From contig CM043965.1 in assembly GCA_014529385.2 (NCBI GenBank), positions 17,187,912-17,251,911 on the forward strand: a stretch of 64,000 nt of DNA, read 5' to 3'. The translations under genes and the position numbers were made by a program. Positions within the stretch are counted from its first letter, which is position 1. Every line of letters starts with the position of its first letter. The stretch is from Adiantum capillus-veneris (Eukaryota; Streptophyta; Polypodiopsida; Polypodiales; Pteridaceae). This document shows, in pieces, positions 32,040 to 41,427 of the stretch. The notes under the pieces were generated by a model. The model worked only from the letters and a program-made list of their open reading frames with translations. It made no database searches and was not told the DNA's origin.

Positions 32040-33029
32040 TTATAGAGTTGATCTCCTATTAAAGCGTAATCTCTTATAGAGTTGATCTCCTATTAAAGCG
32101 TAATCTCTAGCTTCTGTCTCTACAGATTTCTGACGTTCTTTTGACGTTCCTTCTGGGAAAGTTCTATTTGTGAGATATTCAACAATATACTGACTCCATT
32201 CTGGAGCGATCGTTATCTGATATAATGTCGAATACTCTGCTGGCGGTTTTGATGAACATACAATACATACAGTGACATATTCATGTACGCTTTCTTTCAT
32301 TCCTGGCCAATAGACTCCCAATTGTAACAAATTCCTATATGTGTTCCTTCTTGAACAATGAAATGCACATTCCTGAACATGTGCTTCGTGTAGATATATA
32401 TTATATTCCTCAGGATTGATGCATAGTCTTAAAACATGATCATTTCCCAATTGATACAACCTTCCTGCAACCAATTGAAGATTCTTGGATTGCTGAATAG
32501 CAATATGTTTCTGGTTGTATTCTCTTCTATCAAACTCTCCTCCATAGGTTAATAGGTTAACGACATTTTGAGACCACTTCGGTATCATTTCTATGTTGAA
32601 CAAGTACGCGTCTGGCATGTCGTCATCTACTCCTATAGGGTCTTCTCCATTCGTCAATCGCGAAAGATGATCAGCTCTAAGATGTGTTTTTCCTTTCTTT
32701 ACTACTACCGTGAAGTCGAATTCCAGTAAGATAATGAACCATCTCACTATTCTCCCGGTATTGCATGGTTTATTCACTAGGTAGAGCAAGGCTTGGTGAT
32801 CCGTAAAAAACAAAACTTGTTGGCTAGAAGATAATGCCAAAATTTCTTCACAGCATATATCATTCCTAATCCCTCTCGCTCTGTTGTGGTGTAATTCTTC
32901 TCTGCATTGTTGAGCTGTCGACTGGCGTAACAGATAGGAAAATCCATGTTTCCTTCTTCTGGCTGAGCCAGAATGCATCCTATTGCATATGCCGAAGCAT
33001 CTATATGCACATGGAATATCTTCTCCCAA
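32040..33029 (-). CDS. E2 RNase H end and first integrase zinc module
   Basis: 329 codons. It contains the end of gypsy RNase H (F-T-D-H-Q-A-L-L-Y-L-V-N-K-P, F-D-F-T-V-V-V-K-K-G-K-T-H-L-R-A-D-H-L-S-R) and a linker with I-P-K-W-S-Q. A complete integrase-type zinc module follows: G-R-L-Y-Q-L, L-H-E-A-H..A-F-H, L-G-V-Y-W-P-G-M and V-C-I-V-C, at about 32255-32400. Then comes a second linker (A-P-E-W-S-Q-Y-I-V-E-Y-L) and the start of another such module (G-D-Q-L-Y-K-R) that is completed beyond the 34-bp duplication. The first 60 codons are out of frame with the true RNase H, which is read in the overlapping upstream frame to about 32820. Confidence 0.8.
   Translation of the reverse strand: MGEDIPCAYRCFGICNRMHSGSARRRKHGFSYLLRQSTAQQCREELHHNRARGIRNDICCEEILALSSSQQVLFFTDHQALLYLVNKPCNTGRIVRWFIILLEFDFTVVVKKGKTHLRADHLSRLTNGEDPIGVDDDMPDAYLFNIEMIPKWSQNVVNLLTYGGEFDRREYNQKHIAIQQSKNLQLVAGRLYQLGNDHVLRLCINPEEYNIYLHEAHVQECAFHCSRRNTYRNLLQLGVYWPGMKESVHEYVTVCIVCSSKPPAEYSTLYQITIAPEWSQYIVEYLTNRTFPEGTSKERQKSVETEARDYALIGDQLYKRLRFNRRSTL
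32041..32108. repeat. 34-bp tandem duplication breaking E2 pol
   Basis: TATAGAGTTGATCTCCTATT and the following 14 bases occur twice in tandem. Since 34 is not a multiple of 3, the duplication shifts the frame between the RNase H/zinc frame and the integrase frame. Without it the reading G-D-Q-L-Y-K-R continues directly into the integrase frame. Confidence 0.9.
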
Positions 33030-35638
33030 TCTGGTGATTTCAAGACTGGAGCAGTAATGAGTGCCTCTTTCAATTTCTTGAACGATTCCTCACACTCCTC
33101 TGTCCATTCAAAGTTCACTATTAGCCTGTAAAGTGGTTGGCCTATTATAGCGTACATGTAAATGAATCGTCTATAATATCCGCAATGTCCCATAAAGCTC
33201 TGTACTTGTTTCGCATTGGTTGGTCTAGGCATATCCACTATAACTTTTATCTTCTCTAAATCCGTGGATATTCCGTTTTGTGAGACAATATGTCCCAGAA
33301 TTCTGCCCTGTCGGACCATAAACACACATTTCTCAGGATTGAGACAAATGCGATATGTCCTACATTTCTCAAATACTTTTCTTAGGTGTTCTAGATGCTC
33401 ATCTCTCAGAAGAGAATGTACACATAAGTCATCCATGTATATTTCTAGAAACAACCTTAAGTATTCTTTGAAAGCATGCGTCATCAGCCTCTGGAAGGTT
33501 GCGGGAGCATTGGTTAGACCAAAAGGCATAACCCGATAAGCATAAATTCCCCACTCAGTTGCAAAAGCTGTTTTATGTTGATCTTCCAGTGCTATGGCTA
33601 GCTGGTTATATCCTGAAAAACCATCAAGAAAGGAGTATGCTGTTTTCCCTGATACACGCTCTAGAACATGATCAGTTATCGGCAGGGGATAATTGTCCCT
33701 GATTGTTGCAGCATTCACTTTCTTTAAGTTGACACACACTCGGAGTTTTCCGTTCTTCTTGGGTACTACCACAATTGGAGATACCCAATCGGTGTGTTCA
33801 ATCTCGTATATGAATTCAGCTTCCATTAGCTTATCTATCTCTTCTTTGATTCGCTTAGCAAACGTATCATTATATGTGTATGGTCTCTGTCTGCTAGGCT
33901 TTGCGTCTTGTTTCAGTGGGATTGTGTGTTGGCATATCGATGGGTCAACTCCCTTTAAGTCTTTATAAGACCATGCAAACACATCCCTATACTCTATGAG
34001 AAGACTCAAAAGTCTCTCTTCCTCGCCTGGAGACAAATCTGTGGCTATGTACACCGGTCTAGGTGGCTCACCTGGAGCTGCTAAATCAACTTTTTTTGCA
34101 TCCTCCGGTCCGTCATAAGATTCGTTCTCCTTTCTCTCTCGAATAGGTGGGGTTAATACCACCTTCCTATCCTCTATTGTGAATTTCCTATAGTGAGAGG
34201 GAACATCCATGTTTTCCTTGATTTTGGCGTTTTCATCCTCTCCACTCTCAATTTCTGTCGTCCAAACTTCTTTCAGAGTTTTTTTGAGCTCTCTATACTC
34301 GTTTCTACGTTCTAGCTTGGACTCCGTGTGTTCTCTGTTGCGCTTGTTCTTTTTTGTTTTTTCTGTTTCTGTTTTCGTTCCATTCCTTTGAACTTGATTT
34401 CTTGAGCCTCTTTTGTCTTTTCGTAAGCTCTTTTGATCATTACCTCTCATTCTTCCAGAAATCTTGTCCTTAACACAATCTTCCGTCTTTACTAGCATTA
34501 GGAATTGATTTTTTTCTCTTATTCTAGGCATCGGATTGGTTCTAACCCCCTTTGTTTTTTTCTTTGCTCTATAGCGTTTCTGGCGTTGTTTAGTTTGGTT
34601 CGGAAAATCATAAAATCGGACATCCGTTATAGTTTCTTCGTTTCCGCTTGAATTGTCCGTTGACTCGTTGTCTGCTTCATTTCCCCACTCAGGATGATCG
34701 GGAATGTCGTGAAACACCTCCTCTTCATCTTCCTTTTCCAGTGTATCGTTCTTTTCAGTTTCTTTTTCGAGTACAATTCTCAACATGAAGTACGGAACCA
34801 CGTCGTACCCGTCCTTGTCGCAAAATTTTGTTGTGGGACCATCCGGAATTGCACAAACATCTAGGGTTGCTAGAATGTGTGTCCATTCTAATGGTTCAAG
34901 CGTGTCCTCTGGAAAGGGTTCTCCTATATAAGTTTCGTCTTCGATAGCCCTTTCTAATACACATTCTTCTCGTTTTAGACTTCCACATTTCGAAGCTCCA
35001 CACATCCATAACTCCTTGGGTTTACCTAACCAAGCTGGAAATTCGGATCCCGCCAAAGTAGCTGAATCAAACTCCTCCACCGGTGTTCGGTTCACATCTT
35101 TGTAGCTATGGTCTTTCAGGTTCACACGTGTAGTGGTTTCCATATTTCTCAGGTATATGTGATCGTAGCCCCAATCCTGGACCATTTTCAACTGTCTCAT
35201 GAATGGTCTTCCCAGTATGATATCATAGTTATTCTCCTTGCCAAAATCAACAATAGCAAAAGTATGTTCGTATTCAATGCCGCAAGAAGTCACTACAACT
35301 TTCTCTAATAACCCCATAGGTTTCTCCATGTGTCCATCTGCTAATTGGAGTTTCAACCTAGTCTTCCTTATTGCTGGTTTCCCCCATTTTTTCCAGATTT
35401 CTTTTGTAGCAATGGCTACCCCAGCTCCGCTGTCTAGTATTGCCATCGTGTTCACTCCTTGGAATTCAACTGGTAAGGTTGTATTCCCCTCTTCACCTTC
35501 GCAATACTCTCCGACCTTGTTTAAGGGTACAGGCTTAGCGTTCTTTTGTGGTTTACTCAGCTCTTGTATACCCTCTTGCAGTCTCGATGTTGGGTCTTTT
35601 ACCCAAATTTCTCCAAGCATTTTCCTACAGTGGTCCAC
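32777..35638 (-). CDS. E2 protease 1, reverse transcriptase, RNase H start
   Basis: 953 codons. Protease 1 has M-A-I-L-D-S-G-A-G-V-A-I-A at about residue 65 and D-I-I-L-G-R-P-F at about 135. A long, highly charged Glu/Lys/Arg linker follows (about 230-500). RT spans about 560-790 with V-V-V-P-K-K-N-G-K-L-R-V-C-V, F-L-D-G-F-S-G-Y-N-Q, M-P-F-G-L-T-N-A-P-A-T-F-Q and Y-M-D-D at about 733, so the catalytic aspartates are intact. RNase H begins with F-H-V-H-I-D-A-S-A-Y-A-I-G at about 870 and includes T-T-T-E-R-E-G-L. A frameshift near 32820 moves the rest of RNase H to the next frame. RT copies element RNA into DNA in the particle. Confidence 0.88.
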   Translation of the reverse strand: MDHCRKMLGEIWVKDPTSRLQEGIQELSKPQKNAKPVPLNKVGEYCEGEEGNTTLPVEFQGVNTMAILDSGAGVAIATKEIWKKWGKPAIRKTRLKLQLADGHMEKPMGLLEKVVVTSCGIEYEHTFAIVDFGKENNYDIILGRPFMRQLKMVQDWGYDHIYLRNMETTTRVNLKDHSYKDVNRTPVEEFDSATLAGSEFPAWLGKPKELWMCGASKCGSLKREECVLERAIEDETYIGEPFPEDTLEPLEWTHILATLDVCAIPDGPTTKFCDKDGYDVVPYFMLRIVLEKETEKNDTLEKEDEEEVFHDIPDHPEWGNEADNESTDNSSGNEETITDVRFYDFPNQTKQRQKRYRAKKKTKGVRTNPMPRIREKNQFLMLVKTEDCVKDKISGRMRGNDQKSLRKDKRGSRNQVQRNGTKTETEKTKKNKRNREHTESKLERRNEYRELKKTLKEVWTTEIESGEDENAKIKENMDVPSHYRKFTIEDRKVVLTPPIRERKENESYDGPEDAKKVDLAAPGEPPRPVYIATDLSPGEEERLLSLLIEYRDVFAWSYKDLKGVDPSICQHTIPLKQDAKPSRQRPYTYNDTFAKRIKEEIDKLMEAEFIYEIEHTDWVSPIVVVPKKNGKLRVCVNLKKVNAATIRDNYPLPITDHVLERVSGKTAYSFLDGFSGYNQLAIALEDQHKTAFATEWGIYAYRVMPFGLTNAPATFQRLMTHAFKEYLRLFLEIYMDDLCVHSLLRDEHLEHLRKVFEKCRTYRICLNPEKCVFMVRQGRILGHIVSQNGISTDLEKIKVIVDMPRPTNAKQVQSFMGHCGYYRRFIYMYAIIGQPLYRLIVNFEWTEECEESFKKLKEALITAPVLKSPDWEKIFHVHIDASAYAIGCILAQPEEGNMDFPICYASRQLNNAEKNYTTTEREGLGMIYAVKKFWHYLLANKFCFLRITKPCST

Positions 35639-36089
35639 ATATGTGGTCTTAGCCTCAAAAGCTCAGCTAGAGTGATAGTGCATGTCACTGGTGTTGACAA
35701 GATCTCTATCAATCCTTGCGAGTCCATGACTTTTTCTGATGAGATTCTTCGTGAGGGAAGTGCTCTAATCTCGGATTTTGCTTCATACTCTCCTAAGTAT
35801 GAAGGTAAGGTATTTAGTGAGTGAGGTTTGCTCTCCATTGTTCTAACAGAGCCCCCATCTCCCAGTAAGATTGCAGATCCAAGTCCACTTGAGATCCTGC
35901 CTCAAATTCCACTATGGGAGGATTCCTGATGTCCTTTTCCCAATTTGTCTGATTAGCTTGGCAACTTAGCTCGTTTGCAAAGTTTGCCTCTCTCACTTGT
36001 TTCCAAAATTCATTGTAATCCTCATCTCTTCCGTAAGACCTCTGTATGACTGGATGAAAACTCTCTATCTCCTGATCGGTTGTGTTCAA
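35599..36089 (-). CDS. E2 gag-protease linker (frameshifted)
   Basis: Two overlapping frames, 35814-36089 and 35599-35838, link the gag knuckle frame to protease 1. The second carries I-T-L-A-E-L-L-R-L-R-P-H-M-W, resembling the segment that precedes the protease in Athila/Tat-type polyproteins (family knowledge, by eye). Two small frameshifts separate it from both neighbours. Confidence 0.55.
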
Positions 36090-36091
36090 TA

Positions 36092-37138
36092 CTATGCGGT
36101 CATCCTTGTGTGTATTTTCAGGCTTTTGTGCACTGGGAGTCTTTTAGCTACCCGTGAAACGATAGTCTCTTGCTGAATTGGGTTTTCCGTTCCACAATTC
36201 ATTGTTTCTTTTGGTGGTTCTAATAAGGCTTGTGCAGTCTCGATCATTCTCTGGCACATTTCAAGTCTCTGCTTTTCCAATTCCGCGTTTGGGTATGTCA
36301 TCCACCTCTGTTCTTGTGTTTGGTTGTTCTTTAACCTAGCTTCGTAAGCTCTCATCAGTGCGTCCAATGGTTCGTGTACTTTGTCGACTAGCACTGATCC
36401 CCCTGAGCTTAAGCTCGTTGTTTCTTTGATACTCTTTTGTTTCGTTCTTTCCGGGCTCATCTCTCGTTTCCCGTTTTGACTCTCAAGTTTTTCTAATCTA
36501 TCTTTAGTTCGCTTTAGTTCCTCAGCTAGAATAGCGTCTTCACGTTCTTTTCTCAACTTCATGCGTGCTTTTCTAGCTTTCCATGTGTTTTTCTGACTCC
36601 GCGGTCCTGGACTAACCATTTCAGTCGCTAACTTTCCATTCTCAGGTTCTCTAGTGGTTTTCTTAGCTTGAGCTCTAGTAACAACTTGCGTTGGTATCAG
36701 AGTTTCATTTTCAGACCCACTGCTGGTAGGAATAGTTTCTAGCATATTCAATGTCGTCTTTTGCACTTTGTTTGGATTCTTTGAACAATCCTCAATGAAG
36801 TGAGTAACCCCACACTCAGTGCAATAAGCGTTAATTCTAATGATTTCCGTATGTGGACAAACATTCATCAGATGGTCACCTCCACACTTGTAACAGGGTC
36901 CTAGTGCTGGTCTTGGTCCCATTTGATTCGTCCTTTGTGGATAGGATGGTCTTTGTCCTGTTAACCCTCCATGAGCTATGAACATCAATGTTCTTGCGTC
37001 CAAATTGTATCTCTCTTCATCAGAAGCACTTATAACTGTTGGTATTCCAACATTCCCAATCATGCCCCATGGTTCTGGTTGTTTGGGTTCTTCTGGTGGG
37101 TAATACACAGTTGGAGACATGTGTGCACCAGATTTCAT
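36092..37138 (-). CDS. E2 nucleocapsid region with two zinc knuckles
   Basis: 348 codons, overlapping the end of the capsid frame (37020-37138), so a frameshift links them. Two knuckles near residues 80-115, C-Y-K-C-G-G-D-H-L-M-N-V-C and C-T-E-C-G-V-T-H-F-I-E-D-C, follow C-x2-C-x3-H-x4-C. The usual spacing is C-x2-C-x4-H-x4-C, so both are one residue shorter before His. The C-terminal half is highly charged (K-A-R-K-A-R-M-K-L-R-K-E-R-E). Nucleocapsid knuckles bind the element RNA. Confidence 0.75.
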   Translation of the reverse strand: MKSGAHMSPTVYYPPEEPKQPEPWGMIGNVGIPTVISASDEERYNLDARTLMFIAHGGLTGQRPSYPQRTNQMGPRPALGPCYKCGGDHLMNVCPHTEIIRINAYCTECGVTHFIEDCSKNPNKVQKTTLNMLETIPTSSGSENETLIPTQVVTRAQAKKTTREPENGKLATEMVSPGPRSQKNTWKARKARMKLRKEREDAILAEELKRTKDRLEKLESQNGKREMSPERTKQKSIKETTSLSSGGSVLVDKVHEPLDALMRAYEARLKNNQTQEQRWMTYPNAELEKQRLEMCQRMIETAQALLEPPKETMNCGTENPIQQETIVSRVAKRLPVHKSLKIHTRMTA

Positions 37139-39284
37139 AATAGGCTTGAACAGGCACTAAGGCTTGTTCTTCCTGATTCTCTAAGGTTGGTGCATATCTA
37201 ATGCCCACTGGTCTTGCTCCTGGTAAAGGTGGTTGTTGTCCCAATACTGGTTGCGGTCTTTCTATCCCCATAGGTCCTGGTACATTTCCCGTTGGGTATC
37301 GAGGTACTGGATGTACTTGAGGTGGTGCTAATTGAGTAGGAGGTGCATACTGACGCTCCCTTACATACCCTTTGTTGTAATAGCACTCCTTTGTTGGATG
37401 GTTTGTCCATTTTTGTTCAATAGCACACCATTTCAGTGTTTTTGGTAATGGTTTTTGGTATTGTGCCATCCTTTTTAGAGCATCTTCTATCATTTGCTCT
37501 ACATTTGGCATGGTTGTGGTTTGAACATTCTTTTTAGTGGTAGTCTCGCTCACTACGGAGGAAGAGCTACTGGATGCAAAATCTGTATCCGCTGACGCCT
37601 CTCCATAAACCGTACAGTTATCCACTAAGTACAATGCTTCTCTCGTTACTTGCTCGAAACTTGTACAAGCTTTCAAGTGCAATTCCTTCTTGAGAGTGTC
37701 GTTTCTCAATCCCTCAATAAAGAGAACAGATAGTCTGTCATCTTGTGGTCGTTCACGTACTGGACATCTCTCAATGTATTGTTTGAAGCGAAGTGAAGCT
37801 TCCTTCACTTTTTCGTGTTCTCTCTGTTTAAAAGCATATATTTGTGAGACCGTATTGTGCTTAATCCCTCGTTTTGAGAATCCCTCAGCAAACTCTCTTA
37901 GCAAATGGTCAATGTCATGGAATCCCCCTATGTTCAGTGGTTGAAACCATGTCAATGCCGTACCTTCTAGAGTAAGACCAAATCCCTCGTATTGTGTATG
38001 GAAATCTGTTATCTGCTCAGCTCTTAAGACTTGCTTAAAGAGTGACACATTTGCATACGGATCTCTCGAACCACCATACTTCTTTGGCATACACTTTGCT
38101 ACCTGAGATGGTCTCATACATCTATGGTCTGCTACCAATCTCATTGCTCCTGTGTCCCGGCTAAAGCTTTCTCTAGCATCATGGACTTCATGGGTTACCC
38201 TTGTCGGTTCCCCTGCTCTGAATCTACTACTAGGAGGTAAATGTGATGGTTCCGCTTCGAACCTTGGACCTGGAGTGGTATACGTGGGGATTGGAACTGC
38301 ACTACCTCGATTCGTATCCATTGACTCTCTGGAATGTAATGATCCCATTGGTCCGGGCTTCGAGTACTGAGGTTGACTGAAAGAGTCAGCAGCCTGAGTT
38401 CTTTGTCCTCCTGTCGTCATTGGGTTTTGCCCTCCATTTGTTGGTGCTGGTCTTTGTGAGCTAGAAGTAACATAATACTGATGTAGTGGTCCCCGAAAGT
38501 ATGTATATCCTTCTAATTCTTTCTTGCCCATTGTTGAGTATTGCCTGCCATACTTGTCGTAAGCGGCAATTTTCACTTCCGATCCCTCTGTGTAGGTAAA
38601 GACATAAAGTCTTTTTTGGTCTGTCAACTCTCTGGTGTAGGGTTCTTCACATCTATAATAGAGATCTTGCTCCCCATTATTATATTTGTATATCCCCACA
38701 TCAATGTTATCAGTGTTGATCCTTGTAGTTTCATTCTCTCTTCTTAACCTCGCATCAGGGAAGTTCATTATTGGTGCTTTCTCCTCAAGTTCTTCATCTA
38801 CTTTGGCTTTGGTGCCCATCAATCCCCACTTGTCCACAATGTTAGGGTTTAGGACTACCAAGTACATGGTACCCTCGTCATCTAGATATCTATCTCTGCT
38901 ATAGCTCACAGGCACTAAGTCCTTGAACTCACTAGGTCTCTCTTCTATCTTTACACAATAGCGGTCCATTCCATCCTTGTAGATCTTGGCACCTTGCTCA
39001 TTGTCGTACTGGTATTTTATGAACAATAGCTTCATGGTGGCGGAAGGGTTTGATGATCCTGCTGCCATATTTTTTCTGTTGTTCAGGTTCAGGTGTTCCA
39101 CGTGTTCGGTGAAAATCTCGTAAGATCTCTCCGAAGAAGTATCAGAGACACTTCCTTCAAAGATCGGCTCTAATGGTTGCACCCAACTTTGGTTTACACT
39201 TCCCTCGGTTGATATGACACTTGCTGGTTCCCCTTGTTTTGGTTGGTTATTCTGGAGGTTCCTGCCCGATCTCAAATTCATCAA
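37020..39284 (-). CDS. E2 gag: N-terminal domain and capsid
   Basis: 754 codons. ATG 39284 gives M-M-N-L-R-S-G-R, a start style seen in plant gypsy gags. Residues 1-270 form a domain I do not recognise, with many acidic and aromatic residues (Y-L-D-D-E-G-T-M-Y-L-V-V-L-N-P). A Pro/Ser/Gln-rich region follows (about 280-380). The capsid domain at about 385-560 has Y-A-N-V-S-L-F-K, A-L-T-W-F-Q-P-L and F-K-Q-Y-I-E-R-C-P-V-R-E-R-P. The final part is Pro/Gln-rich. The leader with four palindromes and the PBS lies upstream. The long unrecognised N-terminal domain makes this gag larger than the common gypsy gag. Confidence 0.78.
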   Translation of the reverse strand: MMNLRSGRNLQNNQPKQGEPASVISTEGSVNQSWVQPLEPIFEGSVSDTSSERSYEIFTEHVEHLNLNNRKNMAAGSSNPSATMKLLFIKYQYDNEQGAKIYKDGMDRYCVKIEERPSEFKDLVPVSYSRDRYLDDEGTMYLVVLNPNIVDKWGLMGTKAKVDEELEEKAPIMNFPDARLRRENETTRINTDNIDVGIYKYNNGEQDLYYRCEEPYTRELTDQKRLYVFTYTEGSEVKIAAYDKYGRQYSTMGKKELEGYTYFRGPLHQYYVTSSSQRPAPTNGGQNPMTTGGQRTQAADSFSQPQYSKPGPMGSLHSRESMDTNRGSAVPIPTYTTPGPRFEAEPSHLPPSSRFRAGEPTRVTHEVHDARESFSRDTGAMRLVADHRCMRPSQVAKCMPKKYGGSRDPYANVSLFKQVLRAEQITDFHTQYEGFGLTLEGTALTWFQPLNIGGFHDIDHLLREFAEGFSKRGIKHNTVSQIYAFKQREHEKVKEASLRFKQYIERCPVRERPQDDRLSVLFIEGLRNDTLKKELHLKACTSFEQVTREALYLVDNCTVYGEASADTDFASSSSSSVVSETTTKKNVQTTTMPNVEQMIEDALKRMAQYQKPLPKTLKWCAIEQKWTNHPTKECYYNKGYVRERQYAPPTQLAPPQVHPVPRYPTGNVPGPMGIERPQPVLGQQPPLPGARPVGIRYAPTLENQEEQALVPVQAYYEIWCTHVSNCVLPTRRTQTTRTMGHDWECWNTNSYKCF

Positions 39285-40688
39285 TTCCCCTAAAGGACTT
39301 TAACTTTTCCGTCTCGGCAATTTGTTTTCCCCAAGTTTTTGTGGTCAGAATTGATCCAAACTGATTGATACTTGGTCAATTGTTTAATCTTGTCAGTTGG
39401 ACAACTTCTGTTTCATCAAGTGAGAATTTTGTTGCAGTTATGCTGAAAAAGACATTATGCGCGTACGATGTCTTTTTTCACAAATTTAGACTATTTTGGT
39501 TATGCTCACTCTCAGTAGGCCCCTTATGCTCTTTCCACTCACAAAATTCAGTTTGAACTCTGTTTGAGCAAGTTATGGCTAATTTAGGCTTTTCTTGGCA
39601 ATTTTCCGCTTTTAACTTGTTTTTTGGGTCAATTGTGATGCAAATGGGATGAAACTTGAAATATAACCTCTAGACAGCTATTACAATGGATCTGTGTTGG
39701 CAAAGTATCAAAATATGTCCAAAATTAGGTCAAAGACATGATACGCGTATGATGTCTTTTTCATCAGTTTGGGTCAAGACTTGATATTTTTGCTTTCTAC
39801 AGTGTTTGTAACAATCTTGTCAGGTCAGATATAAAAAATAAGCAGTGGATGTGCTAAAAGACATTATACGCGTATGATGTCTTTTTTCACAGATTTGGAC
39901 TATTCTTGGTTTTAAGCCTTCTCCAATGTTTATAATTGAGTTTCAAGTGTTTTTGTCAGGTTTGAATGTAAAAACAAGATCTGAATCCAAAATTTCCTAT
40001 TCTTTGCGTTTCTTGGACTCCGACTTGTCTTTTTGGGTTTCTTTGAGTGTTAATGCTCTTGTTTTAAGTTGAAATTAGGGTATAACCCCCTTTTTGAACA
40101 CTCTGGTAAAGTCAAAATTTCTGTTTTGGTCTCTGTTTGGTCATTTAGACATCATACGCGTATGATGTCTAAAGTTGCAGATTTCCAGTTTTTTGGCACA
40201 GAATCCTTCCTAAAGCTTTCTCAAGTGCTCGGCAACTCCCAGATACACAGAAAATTTCTCTGACTTTTGTTTATTGCAAGTTTCACTACTAACTCGACGG
40301 TTTAGTGATCTAACATGCAATCAACCATATCAAGCAAATGCTCCAATGATTACTAGCTCTAGATCAGGATCAAATGAAGTCCTACCTAAGCTATTCCTAA
40401 TCATAAAATGGGTTTGGTAATTGTGATTTTAAAGAGATCCACTCTCACTCACGGACTAGCAAATTCTTCTTCTATCAACAACTACTCAACACCAACAAAA
40501 CAACAAACAAATCTAAGCTAAACTAAAAATACTGTCAACACGGAAGACCCAGGAATACCCCACTTCCTAGTATCTCTCGAGATCTTCGGAGTCCACCACT
40601 CCTAGATCTTTTCTAACTAAAGTATACAAAGTAGTTTATACGACTCACCTCGTAGGATTAGTCTAAGGTCACCTACTTAGGGCTCTCG
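39285..40688 (-). other. E2 5' leader
   Basis: Non-coding leader between PBS and gag, about 1.4 kb. It holds the 5' palindrome array. No small ORF of note. Confidence 0.7.
39450..40170. repeat. E2 5'-leader palindrome array (four copies)
   Basis: Copies at 39450-39473 (imperfect: ATTATGCGCGTACGATG core), 39734-39757 (one mismatch), 39859-39882 (one mismatch) and 40147-40170 (perfect). Start distances are 284, 125 and 288 bp, nearly the same pattern as 283, 123, 284, 284 in the internal array. The copies are less perfect than the internal ones. Confidence 0.93.
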
Positions 40689-40706
40689 TCCCCGGCAGCG
40701 GCGCCA
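40689..40706 (-). promoter_or_regulatory. E2 primer binding site (tRNA-Asp type)
   Basis: Minus strand reads TGGCGCCGCTGCCGGGGA two bases inside the 5' LTR end. It matches the complement of the 3' end of plant tRNA-Asp(GTC) with one difference (C for T at position 9). tRNA-Asp priming is known for Athila and some other plant gypsy elements. Confidence 0.85.
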
Positions 40707-40708
40707 AA

Positions 40709-41332
40709 TGTTAAGGCGGTTACGCCGCTAGCGGAAGCTAAATAGCGAGAACTCAACCAACAACAGAATTTGTCAGGCGAGGACAAAGCTTGACCCGCAG
40801 GCGCATGGAAACAACTAGGTGGGTGTCAAATCACCTACTCGACCTTCTAAAGACAATCGCTACTAAGGAAATCAAATCTAAGTTCTAAAATACGCAAGTG
40901 ACTGAAATCCGTACTACAAACAAATGCTATACGAAACAGAATCTAGAATCATTGAATCGATCTCAAACTCAAGGGGAAGTCTATGCACTAGGTAAGAACA
41001 ACACCCTAAAGACTTGAACTAAAAAATCAACCTATAACCACTCCGTGCGGTAAACGCGTATGAAGATAGGCCGAAAAATACAGGTGACCGAAACTTGACC
41101 CCGATGGTACTAATGTGTAGCTCTACTCGTTGTGGTTCTATAGATATGCTGCACGCTCTATTCCGACACACGAGTTGGAAGAAAACTCACACCGAAGCTC
41201 GTAGGAACTTACCACACATAGAAGCCGATAGCGCGCACTCTTGGTATCCGTGCGTAGCTCTCGCCGTTGCTAACACAATGGCGGTGTCGCTTCTCCAATG
41301 GCGGCTCCGTAGCTCGCGTAGCAAGTAGATAA

Positions 41333-41427
<95 letters not shown>

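Noticed and set aside
40689-40706. A tRNA gene at the E2 PBS
   Set aside because: Only 18 bp match the complement of a tRNA 3' end; no cloverleaf is present.
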